NCBI RefSeq assembly: GCF_016653355.1 | Contig: NZ_NHSK01000149.1 | Coordinates: 1-46,183 of the forward strand | DNA from: Rhodoplanes elegans | GTDB lineage: Bacteria; Pseudomonadota; Alphaproteobacteria; Rhizobiales; Xanthobacteraceae | Direction of reading: 5' to 3' | DNA length: 46,183 nt | Shown here: in pieces, positions 7,195 to 15,500 of the stretch | Position numbering within the stretch: position 1 is the first letter of the stretch | Layout of the letters: each line of letters begins with the position of its first letter | The notes under the pieces: generated by a model | Told to the model about the DNA's origin: nothing | Database searches by the model: none | The model's input: only the letters and a program-made list of their open reading frames with translations | Made by a program: the position numbers and the translations under genes

Positions 7195-8298
7195 ATGAGC
7201 GACGTGATTCTCGTGTCCACGCGAAAAGGTCTGTTCACGGTCGCCCGCAACGGTGGCGGCTGGGAAATCGCCGACGTGGCCTTCCTCGGCGACAACGTGA
7301 CGCTCGCGATGACGGACCCGCGCGACGGTCGCCGCTACGCGGCGCTCGATCACGGCCACTTCGGCGTCAAGCTGCACGCCGCGCTCCCGGGCGGTGCCTA
7401 CACCGAGATCGCGACGCCGACCTATCCGGAGAAGCCGGAGGGCCACGAGGAGCTCGACATGTGGGGCCGGCCGCTGCCGTGGAGCACGGTGCGGATCTGG
7501 GCGCTGGCGCCGGGCGGCGCCGACGAGCCGGGCACGCTGTGGTGCGGCACCCTGCCGGGCGGCCTGTTCAAGTCGACCGACCACGGCGCGAGCTGGTCGC
7601 TGGTGCGGTCGCTGTGGGATCACCCGCTGCGGCAGAAATGGATGGGCGGCGGCGCGGATCTTCCCGGCCTGCATTCGATCTGCGTCGATCCGCGCAACTC
7701 CCGCCACGTCTCGATCGCGGTGTCGACCGGCGGCGTGTGGGCCACCGAGGACGGCGGCGACACCTGGACGCTGCGCGGCGAGGGCATGCGGGCCGAGTAC
7801 GCCCCGCCCGAGCAGGCGCACGAGCCGCTCGGCCAGGACGTCCATTGCCTGGTGCAGTGCCGCGGCGCGCCGGAGCGCATGTGGGTGCAGCATCACAACG
7901 GCATTTTCGTCTCCTCCGACGGCGGCCGCCGCTTCGCCGAGATCGAGAAGGCCGGCCCGTCGACCTTCGGGTTCGCCGTGGCGGTGCATCCGAAGGAGCC
8001 CGACACCGCGTGGTTCGTGCCGGAGATCAAGGACGAGAAGCGCATCCCCTGCGACGGCCGCCTGGTCGTCACCCGCACCCGCGACGGCGGCCGCTCGTTC
8101 GACGTGCTGACCGAAGGGCTGCCCCAAAAGCACGCCTACGACGTCGTCTACCGCCACGCGCTGGCGCTCGACGACACAGGCGAGCGCCTCGCCTTCGGCT
8201 CGACCACGGGCGGCCTGTGGGTGAGCGAAGACCAGGGCGACCGCTGGACCTGCATCAGTCACACGCTGCCGCCCGTCTACGCGGTGCGGTTCGGCTGA
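7195..8298 (+). CDS. BNR/sialidase-type beta-propeller protein
   Basis: A 367-residue protein made of repeated Asp-box/BNR units (STDHGASW near residue 125, TEDGGDTW near 184, SSDGGRRF near 240, TRDGGRSF near 300, SEDQGDRW near 345), predicted to fold as a beta-propeller of the exo-alpha-sialidase/VPS10 type. No signal peptide is visible (MSDVILVSTRKGLFTV), so it appears cytoplasmic and is unlikely to be a secreted sialidase. The start at 7195 is set by GGAGG eight bases upstream. It is tightly coupled to the MoaD-like gene; this pairing recurs in other proteobacteria as I recall, with no established function. Confidence 0.88.
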   Translation: MSDVILVSTRKGLFTVARNGGGWEIADVAFLGDNVTLAMTDPRDGRRYAALDHGHFGVKLHAALPGGAYTEIATPTYPEKPEGHEELDMWGRPLPWSTVRIWALAPGGADEPGTLWCGTLPGGLFKSTDHGASWSLVRSLWDHPLRQKWMGGGADLPGLHSICVDPRNSRHVSIAVSTGGVWATEDGGDTWTLRGEGMRAEYAPPEQAHEPLGQDVHCLVQCRGAPERMWVQHHNGIFVSSDGGRRFAEIEKAGPSTFGFAVAVHPKEPDTAWFVPEIKDEKRIPCDGRLVVTRTRDGGRSFDVLTEGLPQKHAYDVVYRHALALDDTGERLAFGSTTGGLWVSEDQGDRWTCISHTLPPVYAVRFG

Positions 8299-8311
8299 CC
8301 GGAGAGACGCG

Positions 8312-8734
8312 ATGACCCGCCCGACCACCCCGAGCACCGTCGTCCCGACGCTGCGCTATCGCGACGCGCCCGCCATGATCGACTGGCTGTGCGCCGTCCT
8401 CGGCTTCACGCGGCACGCCGTCTACGAGGACGGGGCGGGCGGCATCGCCCATGCCCAGCTCACGCTCGGCGGCGGCATGGTGATGCTCGGCTCCGCCCGC
8501 GACGACGACTTCGGCCGCCTGCAGGCGACGCCCGCGGTGCTCGGCGGCTGCAGCCAGAGTCCCTATGTGGTGGTGGCCGACGCCGACGCGGTGCATGCCC
8601 GCGCGGTCGCGCACGGGGCCGAGATCGTGATGCCGCTGCGCGACGAGAGCCACGGCGGCCGCGGCGTCTCGTTCCGCGATCCCGAAGGGCATCTGTGGAA
8701 CGTCGGCACCTACGATCCGTGGGCGACGAGCTGA
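8312..8734 (+). CDS. VOC family protein (PhnB/glyoxalase-like)
   Basis: A 140-residue VOC-superfamily protein, different from the one at 6486. It opens VVPTLRYRDAPAMIDWLCAVLGF and closes GGRGVSFRDPEGHLWNVGTYDPW; the conserved segments VYEDGAGGIAHAQLTLGGGMVMLG and DPEGHLW match the PhnB-like and glyoxalase/bleomycin-resistance subgroup. The substrate is unknown. It starts 13 bp after the BNR gene behind a ggagag ribosome site and is the last gene of the co-directional run. Confidence 0.88.
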   Translation: MTRPTTPSTVVPTLRYRDAPAMIDWLCAVLGFTRHAVYEDGAGGIAHAQLTLGGGMVMLGSARDDDFGRLQATPAVLGGCSQSPYVVVADADAVHARAVAHGAEIVMPLRDESHGGRGVSFRDPEGHLWNVGTYDPWATS

Positions 8735-8784
8735 ACCGGGACGCGTTGATCTGAGCGACGAACCGTCAGCACGGCACGGCCTGC

Positions 8785-8820
8785 TCTCTCCCCCACAAGG
8801 GGGGAGGGAACGCTGGAACC
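8785..8820. repeat. Palindromic repeat, family G (short copy)
   Basis: The stem CTCCCCC-ACAA-GGGGGGAG followed by gaacgctggaaccgc, almost the same trailing text as after the copy at 3405-3441. Confidence 0.6.
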
Positions 8821-8907
8821 GCAAGCTCCCGACGTGGGGCACGGCTCCACGAAAAAGTATCGAGCATGCAGTGCCGAGCCGCGGCGCCCGGCGGTGGCGG
8901 CGCCCCC

Positions 8908-8941
8908 GGCAGCGGGGCGCGGGCGAGCCCGCCCCGCTGCC
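8908..8941 (+). terminator. Strong GC hairpin, possible terminator or leader structure
   Basis: GGCAGCGGGGC (8908-8918) pairs perfectly with GCCCCGCTGCC (8931-8941), with an inner GGG-CGAG-CCC stem. There is no T-run behind it. It may end transcription from the VOC operon or fold in the region before the gene at 8996. The role is inferred from structure only. Confidence 0.4.
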
Positions 8942-8995
8942 GCCATCGTCTGTGCTATGGTGCCGGCCGAAGGGCGGCACATCCGAGGGCACGGC

Positions 8996-9337
8996 ATGAC
9001 GATGCGGGATCCGGAACGGCGGCCGATCCATTACGCGAACGGTACCGACGGGAACGGCATGCAGCAACGCTCTTCCGGCAACCTCGAACGGTTTCTCGGC
9101 GGCTCGCCCGGTGCGGTCGCCGTGCGGCTCGTCCTCCTGTCGATCCTGGTCGGCGTCGTCCTCTCCGCGGTCGGCCTCGATCCGCTCAACATCATCCACT
9201 CGATCGAGCGGCTCCTGCGCAGCGTCTGGGACATGGGCTTCGACGCGATCGTCTGGCTGTGGCGCTACTTCCTGCTCGGCGCCGTGCTGGTGATCCCGAT
9301 CTGGCTGATCATCCGGCTCGGCAAGGGCGGCCGCTGA
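8996..9337 (+). CDS. DUF6460-type small membrane protein
   Basis: A 113-residue inner-membrane protein. After a polar N terminus of about 30 residues come FLGGSPGAVAVRLVLLSILVGVVLSAVGLDP (helix 1), an amphipathic stretch (IIHSIERLLRSVWDMGFDAI), and VWLWRYFLLGAVLVIPIWLIIRLGKGG (helix 2). This layout matches a small family common in Hyphomicrobiales that I recall as DUF6460; no function is known. I chose the ATG at 8996; another Met at 9002 is possible. The gene stands alone between the VOC run and the S24 regulator. Confidence 0.8.
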   Translation: MTMRDPERRPIHYANGTDGNGMQQRSSGNLERFLGGSPGAVAVRLVLLSILVGVVLSAVGLDPLNIIHSIERLLRSVWDMGFDAIVWLWRYFLLGAVLVIPIWLIIRLGKGGR

Positions 9338-9401
9338 GGCCGCTCCCGGGCCGCGACCCGGCGTCGCCGGTCGGCCCCGCGGCGCCCCGTGCGCATTCCG
9401 C

Positions 9402-9431
9402 TTGGCAGACCCAGGCTAAAATTCCTATACT
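9402..9431 (+). promoter_or_regulatory. Sigma-70-like promoter of the S24 regulator
   Basis: TTGGCA (9402-9407), 18 bases, TATACT (9426-9431), 42 bp before the start codon at 9474. It is the best housekeeping-type promoter I see in the window and lies in a short AT-rich stretch. Confidence 0.6.
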
Positions 9432-9473
9432 GCTCCGAATCCACCGTGGCCCCGGCGTTCCGCAGGAGGTCCC

Positions 9474-10103
9474 ATGCTGACCCATGCCCAGATCTGGACG
9501 GCGATCGACCGGCTGGCGGCGCGCGCCGGCCTGTCCGCGTCCGGGCTCGCCAAGCGCGCCGGCCTCGATCCGACCACCTTCAACAAGTCGAAGCGCATCA
9601 CCCCGGACGGGCGTGCCCGCTGGCCGTCGACCGAGTCGGTGGCGAAGTCGCTCGCCGCGACGGGCGTGACGATCGACGACTTCGTCAAGCTGATCACCGA
9701 CGACGGCAGCAATGCCGAGCAGGCGGTGCCGCTGATCGGCTTCGCCGAGGCCGGCACGGGCGGCTATTTCGACGACGGCGGCTTCCCGGTCGGCAAGGGC
9801 TGGGACGAGATCCCGTTCCCGGCCGTCGAGGACGAGCACGCCTATGCGCTCGAGATCTCGGGCGACTCGATGCAGCCGGCCTACCGGGACGGCACCGTGA
9901 TCATCGTGTCGCCGCTGGCGCCGATCCGGCGCGGCGACCGTGTCGTGGTGAAGACCCGCGAGGGGGAGGTGATGGCCAAGGAGCTGCGCCGCAAGACGGC
10001 GAAGACGCTCGAGCTGCGCTCGCTCAACCCCGAGCACCAGGACCGCGTGCTCGCCGCCGAGGAGGTGCTGTGGGTCGCCCGCATCGTCTGGGCGAGCCAG
10101 TAG
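9474..10103 (+). CDS. LexA-like S24 peptidase/helix-turn-helix regulator
   Basis: A 209-residue transcription factor. Residues 1-70 form a helix-turn-helix (LSASGLAKRAGLDPTTFNKSKR). Residues 85-205 form an S24/LexA-type autoprotease domain, with Ser132 in SGDSM and Lys169 in GEVMAKEL, 37 residues apart as in LexA. An Ala-Gly at 93-94 (AEAGTGG) lies where LexA-type self-cleavage would occur. It is related to LexA and phage CI-like repressors but is not LexA itself. Genes of this kind are conserved single copies in Hyphomicrobiales; the regulon is unknown. A ribosome site aggagg precedes the ATG. Confidence 0.9.
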   Translation: MLTHAQIWTAIDRLAARAGLSASGLAKRAGLDPTTFNKSKRITPDGRARWPSTESVAKSLAATGVTIDDFVKLITDDGSNAEQAVPLIGFAEAGTGGYFDDGGFPVGKGWDEIPFPAVEDEHAYALEISGDSMQPAYRDGTVIIVSPLAPIRRGDRVVVKTREGEVMAKELRRKTAKTLELRSLNPEHQDRVLAAEEVLWVARIVWASQ

Positions 10104-10289
10104 GCCGTTCCGGATAAAAGCCTCCGGGTCGCCGGAAACGATTTCTCGACCGTGCTTCGTGGCTCACGGCGTGGTGTCTTGCGACCGTCGCCGGCCTCCC
10201 GGTAAGAGCGAACCGTCAATCTGGAGCGAGGGATTCGCGCGCCGCGGCACGGGTCGCGCCCGCCCCTTGCCGCATTGCACGGAGGCGTC

Positions 10290-11087
10290 ATGAAGCTCGA
10301 TCGGCGTAACACCCTCAAGGCCCTCGCGGGCCTCGCGCTCTGCCCGCTCTGCGCCCCCTCGGGCTTCGCGGCCGAGACCGGGCATCCCCACTGGGGCTAC
10401 GAGGGCGCCGGCGGCCCGTCGCACTGGGGCGATCTCGATGCCGCCAGCAAGGTCTGCTCGGTCGGGGCGCAGCAGTCGCCGATCGACGTCGACCACACGA
10501 TCCGGGCCGAGCTGTCGCCGCTCGACATCCAGTGGGGACGCGACGTCGCCGCGATCGTCAACAACGGCCACACCATCCAGGTCAACGTGGCGCCGGGCTC
10601 GATCCTGACGCTCGACGGCAAGCCCTACAAGCTCCTGCAGTATCACTTCCACCGGCCGAGCGAGCACACGGTGGGCGGCAAGAGCTTCCCGATGGAGGTG
10701 CACTTCGTCCATCAGAACGACGCCGGCGGCCTCGCCGTGGTCGGCGTGCTGATGGCCGAAGGGGCCGCCAATTCGGCGTTCTCGCACGTGGTCGCCGGCA
10801 TGCCGCAGCACGAGGGGCCGCCCGTCCCGGTGTCAGGCTCCTGGCCGTGGAAGACCGCGACCGCGCCCGGGATGGATCCCAACGCCTTTCTGCCGAAGGG
10901 TCGCAGCTACTATCGCTACACTGGCTCGCTGACCACGCCGCCGTGCAGCGAGACGGTCGAGTGGCTGCTGATGGCCGAGCCGGTCGAGGTTGCGGCCGCC
11001 GACGTCGCCGCCTTCGCCAAGCTCTACGCCATGAATGCCCGGCCCGTGCAGAATCTGAACCGAAGGTTCATTCTTCGCGCCGGGTGA
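10290..11087 (+). CDS. Alpha-class carbonic anhydrase, exported
   Basis: A 265-residue zinc enzyme interconverting CO2 and bicarbonate, in the periplasm. The zinc ligands are His119 and His121 (QYHFHRPSEH) and His138 (MEVHFVH). Other family marks are QSPIDV, the conserved GSLTTPPCSE loop, and Cys56, which would pair with the Cys of TTPPC. The N terminus DRRNTLKALAGLALC has a twin-arginine-like motif, so Tat export is plausible; a Sec or lipoprotein route is also possible. The ATG at 10290 follows cggaggcgtc. A conserved Met 15 bases upstream lacks such a site. It is probably monocistronic. Confidence 0.93.
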   Translation: MKLDRRNTLKALAGLALCPLCAPSGFAAETGHPHWGYEGAGGPSHWGDLDAASKVCSVGAQQSPIDVDHTIRAELSPLDIQWGRDVAAIVNNGHTIQVNVAPGSILTLDGKPYKLLQYHFHRPSEHTVGGKSFPMEVHFVHQNDAGGLAVVGVLMAEGAANSAFSHVVAGMPQHEGPPVPVSGSWPWKTATAPGMDPNAFLPKGRSYYRYTGSLTTPPCSETVEWLLMAEPVEVAAADVAAFAKLYAMNARPVQNLNRRFILRAG

Positions 11088-11115
11088 GGCGAAATTCGAA
11101 TAAATCACGTCGCGG

Positions 11116-11155
11116 GTCATTCCGGGTTCGCGGCTTCGCCGCGCCCCGGAATGAC
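11116..11155. repeat. Dispersed palindromic repeat, family B (short copy)
   Basis: GTCATTCCGGG-ttcgcggcttcgccgcgc-CCCGGAATGAC, a perfect 11-bp outer stem with an inner cgcggc/gccgcg stem. Related copies are at 29138-29244, 42665-42767 and 43517-43557. Confidence 0.85.
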
Positions 11156-11160
11156 GAGGC

Positions 11161-11280
11161 TCATCGCACCGGCGGGCCGCCGCGGCAGGCGGCGTAGCCC
11201 CAGGTCGGAATATCGCATTTCGAGCAGCCGGCGAGCCCGAGACCCAGGCCGACCACCAACAGAATCGCCACGGTACGCAT
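11161..11280 (-). CDS. Small lipoprotein of 39 residues
   Basis: A short gene, read directly: MRTVAILLVVGLGLGLAGC is a lipoprotein signal with lipobox LAGC (Cys19), and the mature part is only about 21 residues (C-S-K-C-D-I-P-T-W-G-Y-A-A-C-R-G-G...). Two further cysteines at 22 and 32 could form a disulfide. gcgaggct just before the ATG supplies a ribosome site. It is convergent with the carbonic anhydrase gene, its stop 6 bp from the family B repeat. No function is known to me. A clean lipobox, ribosome site and stop support it as real. Confidence 0.7.
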   Translation of the reverse strand: MRTVAILLVVGLGLGLAGCSKCDIPTWGYAACRGGPPVR

Positions 11281-11609
11281 AGCCTCGCAAACCCCTGCGA
11301 ACCCGATCCGTGTCCCCCGCCGAAGACTAGGCGGGGCCTAGTCCGCTGCGCCAGAGGTCTTTACGCTCCGTTTACAATCCGTCGAAGGAGTGTGGCCGCG
11401 GCGCCGCACCGCGCGCCGGTACCGCTCATCGCGTCGGCGGCCTGCGACTAGCATTCTTGCTCCGCAGCTCTCACGGTCCGTCTTGGCCGGGCTCGTCCCG
11501 GCCATCCACGGTCTTGTGCTGGCATTGTCTCGAAGGTCGTGGATGCCCGCGACGAGCGCGGGCATGACGGAGCGAGGCGCAAAAGGCTTCGTGAGATGCG
11601 TGCGAAAAA
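11281..11609. other. Gene-free gap with family E repeat (11480-11568)
   Basis: No coding region is supported here. The palindromic repeat at 11480-11568 runs gtcttggccgggctcgtcc...catccacg ... cgtggatgcccgcgacgagcgcgggcatgac, a form common between genes in Hyphomicrobiales. Positions 11281-11400 should hold the promoter of the small lipoprotein gene, but I see no clear -35/-10 pair. Confidence 0.6.
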
Positions 11610-12353
11610 TCAGCCGCCGAGCACCAGCGCGCTGCCGCGGGCCAGGTAGACCACGCCGATGGCGAGAATGATCCAGCGCGTCCAGGCGCGGAACCCGTGG
11701 TCGGTCATCCGCTCGAGCACCAGCACGGCGAGCGACGTGCCGGCGATGCTGAGCAGGAAGGCCGGCGCCAGCGCCCACCACGGATCGATCTGGGCGGCGC
11801 CCGCGAAGGAGGCGAAATAGGTCGCCCGCAGCACGTGGCTGAAGGTCTGGCTCACCGCCTTGGTGGCGACCGTGGTCTTGCGGTCGATCATGCTCTTCTG
11901 GAAGAACATGTCGAGGAACAGCCCGCCGACGCCGGACAAGAGCTGCACCACGGTCGTGATCAGGCCGGCCAGGAACGGCATGCCGCGCCACTCGATATTG
12001 GGCCGCGCGGACTTCGGCAGCAGCTCGACCAGGAACGGCATGGCGCCGAGCGCCAGATAGACGGTCGCCTTGTCGGGGATGAAGGCGACGAGCCGCATCG
12101 CGCCGAAGGCGGCGAGCGCGCCGAGAGCGTACCACCAGAAGATCGGCCAGCGCACATGCGCCCGCCACATCACGGCGCGCCAGCCGTTCGCCGCGAACTG
12201 GATGATCGAGAACAGCACCATGGCGGTGGCGACGTCGTAGAGCGTCAGCAGCACGCCGAGCAGGATCATCCCGCCCGCCATCCCGAAGATGCCGGAGACG
12301 AAGGACGAGCCGACGATGGTGACGCCGATCAGGGCGTAGGCGGCGAGAGTCAT
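11610..12353 (-). CDS. TauE/SafE family membrane permease
   Basis: A 247-residue inner-membrane protein with about eight predicted helices, in the sulfite exporter TauE/SafE family (anion or organosulfonate permeases). Typical features are the N-terminal GIFGMAGGMILLGVLL repeat and its second-half counterpart, LLSGVGGLFLDMFFQ. The specific substrate is unknown. The Met at 12353 starts just before the first helix (MTLAAYALIGVTIVG); an in-frame Met at 12392 would add 13 polar residues, and neither has a strong ribosome site. It stands alone between repeat-filled gaps. Confidence 0.87.
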   Translation of the reverse strand: MTLAAYALIGVTIVGSSFVSGIFGMAGGMILLGVLLTLYDVATAMVLFSIIQFAANGWRAVMWRAHVRWPIFWWYALGALAAFGAMRLVAFIPDKATVYLALGAMPFLVELLPKSARPNIEWRGMPFLAGLITTVVQLLSGVGGLFLDMFFQKSMIDRKTTVATKAVSQTFSHVLRATYFASFAGAAQIDPWWALAPAFLLSIAGTSLAVLVLERMTDHGFRAWTRWIILAIGVVYLARGSALVLGG

Positions 12354-12443
12354 GCGAGGGGGCTTATATAACGAGCGGGCCGGCGCCGTCATCGGCCGCC
12401 CCGCTGTTCCGAGTCATGCCGCGACGGATCGCAGTGACTCGCC

Positions 12444-12584
12444 CCTCATGGTGAGGAGCGATCCGGGCGCTCGCGCCCGGATCGCGTCTCGAACCATGCG
12501 GCCCCGGGTCGACGCGGCGGCGGCGCAGTCTGTGGCCGCCCTCGCCCTTCGAGACGCGGCCTTCGGCCGCTCCTCAGGGTGAGG
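12444..12584. repeat. Dispersed palindromic repeat, family D
   Basis: About 140 bp bounded by cctcatggtgaggagcg and gctcctcagggtgagg, with inner stems gatccgggcgc/tcgcgcccggatc and gaggcg-like arms (cgagacgcggccttcggccg). Its relative is at 18045-18160. It fills most of the TauE/lysK gap (12354-12629). Confidence 0.75.
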
Positions 12585-12629
12585 GCGGAACGAGAGACTC
12601 GCCCCGCGGTGACACGAACCCGGTCGTCG

Positions 12630-14270
12630 TCAGGCCGAGCGCGCCAGCGCGCCGTCGATCATGTCGACCGTGTTCTTCAGTCCGTAGATGGCGACGAACG
12701 AGCCGAAGCGCGGGCCCTTCTCCTGGCCGAGCAGCACCTGATAGAGCAGGTTGAACCAGTCGAGCGAGACGCCCGGCTTGCCGTCCTTGCCCTTCTTCTT
12801 CTCGTCCAGGAAGGGCGGCCGGCGGCCGACCTCGTAGACGACCTCCTGGATCGCCTCGGCGGTCGCGTCGTCGGCGAGCTGCGAGAGCGCGTCGCGCAGA
12901 TCCATCAGGGCCGCGCGCTCACCGTCGGTCGGCTCGCGGAAGCGCTTCGCGGGCAGCACGAAGTCGCGGAAATAATGGATCGCGTATTCGACCTCGCGCT
13001 GCAGCCGCGGGTGCGACTGCGGCGTCACGCCCGGCCAGTAGCGGCCGATGAAGCCCCACAGCGTCTCGGCGTTCTCGGCGTTCGACGCCGAGACGAGGTT
13101 GAGCAGCATCGTGAACGAGATCGGCACGCTCGTGTCGGGCGGCGTGCCCGCATGGATGTGCCACACCGGATTGGTCAGGCGCTGCTTGCCGTCCTGCCGC
13201 TTGTAGCCGTCGAGGAACTGGGCGTACTCGTCGACGTTGCGCGGGATCACGTCGAAGTACAGCCGCTTCGCCGCCTTCGGCTCGCGATACATGAACAGCG
13301 ACAGGCTCTCCGGGCTCGCATAGCGCAGCCATTCGTCGATGGTGAGCCCGTTGCCCTTCGACTTCGAGATCTTCTGGCCCTTGTCGTCGAGGAACAATTC
13401 GTAGGTGAAGCCCTCGGGCGGGCGGCCGCCGAGCACCCGGCAGATCTCGCCGGAGAGCTTGACCGAGTCGATCAGATCCTTGCCGGCCATCTCGTAGTCG
13501 ATGCCGAGCGCCGTCCAGCGCATCGCCCAGTCGGCCTTCCACTGGCACTTGACCATGCCCTTGGTGACCGCGGTGGTGACGCGCTCGCCGGTCTCCGGAT
13601 GCTCGTACGTGACGGTGCCGCGCTTGGCGTCGCGGGCGACCATCGGCACCTGGAGGACGACGCCGGTGCGGATGTCGACGGGCAGGAACGGCGAGTAGGT
13701 GGCGCGCCGCTCCGGCCCGAGCGTCGGCAGGATGATCTCCATCACGGCGTCGTAGTGCTCGAGCATCGCGAGCAGCGTCGCGTCGAAGCGGCCCGACTTG
13801 TAGTACTCGGTCGACGAGGCGAACTCGTAGTCGAAGCCGAAGGCGTCGAGAAACGCGCGCAGCCGCGCATTGTTGTGCTCGCCGAAGCTCGGATGCGTGC
13901 CGAACGGGTCGGGCACCCGGGTCAGCGGCTTGCCGAGATGGGCCGCCACCAGCTCCTTGTTGGGGATGTTGTCGGGCACCTTGCGCAGCCCGTCCATGTC
14001 GTCCGAGAAGGCGATCAGGCGGGTCTTGATCCTGTCGTCGGTCAGCACCCGGAAGGCGTGGCGCACCATCGTGGTGCGCGCCACCTCGCCGAAGGTGCCG
14101 ATATGCGGCAGGCCGGAGGGGCCGTAGCCGGTCTCGAACAGCACCTCGTCCTTCGGATGCTGCTTCAGCCGCGCGACGATCTTTCTCGCCTCCTCGAACG
14201 GCCAGGCCGTGGAGGTTTCGGCGAGCGCCCGCAGGGCGGCGGGATCGAGGGCGGCGGCGGGATCGGACAT
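12630..14270 (-). CDS. lysK: Lysyl-tRNA synthetase, class I
   Basis: A 546-residue aminoacyl-tRNA synthetase that charges tRNA-Lys. It is the class I (archaeal-type) enzyme, which in bacteria is typical of alphaproteobacteria and spirochaetes. The HIGH motif is HIGTFGE (about residue 56) in [12 protein letters not shown], and the KMSKS motif is KISKSKGNG (about 300). The start at 14270 is supported by a ggagacc ribosome site and by homology beginning there. No class II lysS is in the window. A neighbouring family 3 binding protein lies upstream in the same orientation, 147 bp away. Confidence 0.95.
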   Translation of the reverse strand: MSDPAAALDPAALRALAETSTAWPFEEARKIVARLKQHPKDEVLFETGYGPSGLPHIGTFGEVARTTMVRHAFRVLTDDRIKTRLIAFSDDMDGLRKVPDNIPNKELVAAHLGKPLTRVPDPFGTHPSFGEHNNARLRAFLDAFGFDYEFASSTEYYKSGRFDATLLAMLEHYDAVMEIILPTLGPERRATYSPFLPVDIRTGVVLQVPMVARDAKRGTVTYEHPETGERVTTAVTKGMVKCQWKADWAMRWTALGIDYEMAGKDLIDSVKLSGEICRVLGGRPPEGFTYELFLDDKGQKISKSKGNGLTIDEWLRYASPESLSLFMYREPKAAKRLYFDVIPRNVDEYAQFLDGYKRQDGKQRLTNPVWHIHAGTPPDTSVPISFTMLLNLVSASNAENAETLWGFIGRYWPGVTPQSHPRLQREVEYAIHYFRDFVLPAKRFREPTDGERAALMDLRDALSQLADDATAEAIQEVVYEVGRRPPFLDEKKKGKDGKPGVSLDWFNLLYQVLLGQEKGPRFGSFVAIYGLKNTVDMIDGALARSA

Positions 14271-14417
14271 GCGTGGTCTCCGGCAGGGCCGGGGCGCGCA
14301 AGCCGCGTCGGGGCGGCGCAGCGGAAAGCCCGGCCCGCCTCGTCTAAGGACCGGGGCGCCCGGGGTCAATTTCTTTGCCCGGCAGGGGCGCCCGCCGAGG
14401 CGCGGCGGCGCGGTGCC

Positions 14418-15353
14418 TCAAAACGGATTGATCGGGAAGTATTTCAGCCAGAGGTCGGCGAACTTGCCCTTCTCCCACAGCCGGAACAGCGCCCAGTTCA
14501 TCGCCATGCGGAGCTGGTCGTTGCCCTTCTTCACCGCGATGCCGACGCCCTCGCCGAAATAGCGGCTCTCGACGAACGGGCCGCCGACGAACGTGCAGCA
14601 GCCGCCCGCGTCGGCGCCGTTGAGCCAGAAGGCGAGGCCGTAGCCGTCGCCGAACAGGAGGTCGACCTCGCCCTTCTGCAAAGCCGCCCGGGCGTCCTCC
14701 GCGGTCGGGTAGGGCTTCAGCTCGGCCTCGGTGAACAAGGCCTTCAGATACGCCTCGTGCGCCGTGCCGGCGACGACCGCGATCTTCTTGCCCTCCACCC
14801 GCTCGGGCAGGACCGTGTCGAGCCCCGCGCCGCGCCGCGCCGCGAAGCGCGCCACCGGCCGGTAATAGGGATCGGAAAAGTCGATCTTCTTGCGGGTCTC
14901 CGGCATCACCGCGATCGACGCGATGGCGGCGTCGCCGCGGTTCTCGGTGAGCGACTCGACCAGGGTGTCGAAGCGGCGCATCTGGATCGTGCAGGCGATC
15001 TTCAGCTCGTCGCAGATGGCACGGGCGAGATCGATGTTGAAGCCCGCCGGGTTGCCGTCCGGCCCCGCATAGTTGAACGGCGGGTAGTCGACCTCGCTCA
15101 TGAAGCGGATCAGGGTGAGGCGCAGGTCGGGACGCTCGGGACGGCGCTTCGGGTCCCAGAAGCCGGGGATCGGCAGGCCGGGCGACGCCGTCTGGGCGTG
15201 CGCCGTGGCGGGTGCGAGCGGGCCGGGGCCGCCAATCGCGCCGACCAGCCCGGCCGCGAGCCCGGCGAGCAGCGCAATCTTGACGCGCTTTTGATCGAGC
15301 GTTCGTGCAATCTGTCGCAACCTTGACGTGCTTTGGCTAGTCTGTCGTCGCAT
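14418..15353 (-). CDS. Periplasmic solute-binding protein, family 3 (amino-acid ABC type)
   Basis: A 311-residue secreted binding protein. The N terminus has a basic region, a hydrophobic segment (IALLAGLAAGLVGAIGG) and an ATAHAQ cleavage region. The mature part is type 3 SBP: SEVDYPPFNYAGPDGNPAGFNIDLARAICDEL (about 95-126), RFDTLVESLTENRGDAAIASIAVMPETRKKIDFSDPYYR, and a C-terminal FGDGYGLAFWL lobe. It probably binds a polar amino acid or similar ligand. No permease or ATPase gene lies beside it, so it is an orphan in this locus. The ATG at 15353 is my choice; the signal peptide with an unusually long basic N terminus leaves some doubt. Confidence 0.87.
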   Translation of the reverse strand: MRRQTSQSTSRLRQIARTLDQKRVKIALLAGLAAGLVGAIGGPGPLAPATAHAQTASPGLPIPGFWDPKRRPERPDLRLTLIRFMSEVDYPPFNYAGPDGNPAGFNIDLARAICDELKIACTIQMRRFDTLVESLTENRGDAAIASIAVMPETRKKIDFSDPYYRPVARFAARRGAGLDTVLPERVEGKKIAVVAGTAHEAYLKALFTEAELKPYPTAEDARAALQKGEVDLLFGDGYGLAFWLNGADAGGCCTFVGGPFVESRYFGEGVGIAVKKGNDQLRMAMNWALFRLWEKGKFADLWLKYFPINPF

Positions 15354-15500
15354 CCGGCCGTCCGGGGATTGAGCGCGCGAGGATCGCGGGCCGCCCTTAT
15401 AGACGAAGTTCCGGGCCGGAGCAGCGTCGAAGTCGCAGAAGAAGTCGAACGTGCAGCCTCGGTTTAAGTGGCGTGCCGGACCGGCCGGCCCGGAGGCGTG

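Noticed and set aside
7195-8298. Naming the BNR protein a sialidase
   Set aside because: It lacks a signal peptide and the sialidase FRIP/Arg triad is not evident; only the Asp-box repeats are shared.
12579-15326. A 915-codon open frame on the plus strand opposite lysK and the binding protein gene
   Set aside because: It is antisense to two clear genes; high GC makes stop codons rare in the reverse frames, and the translation is Arg/His-rich with no domain.
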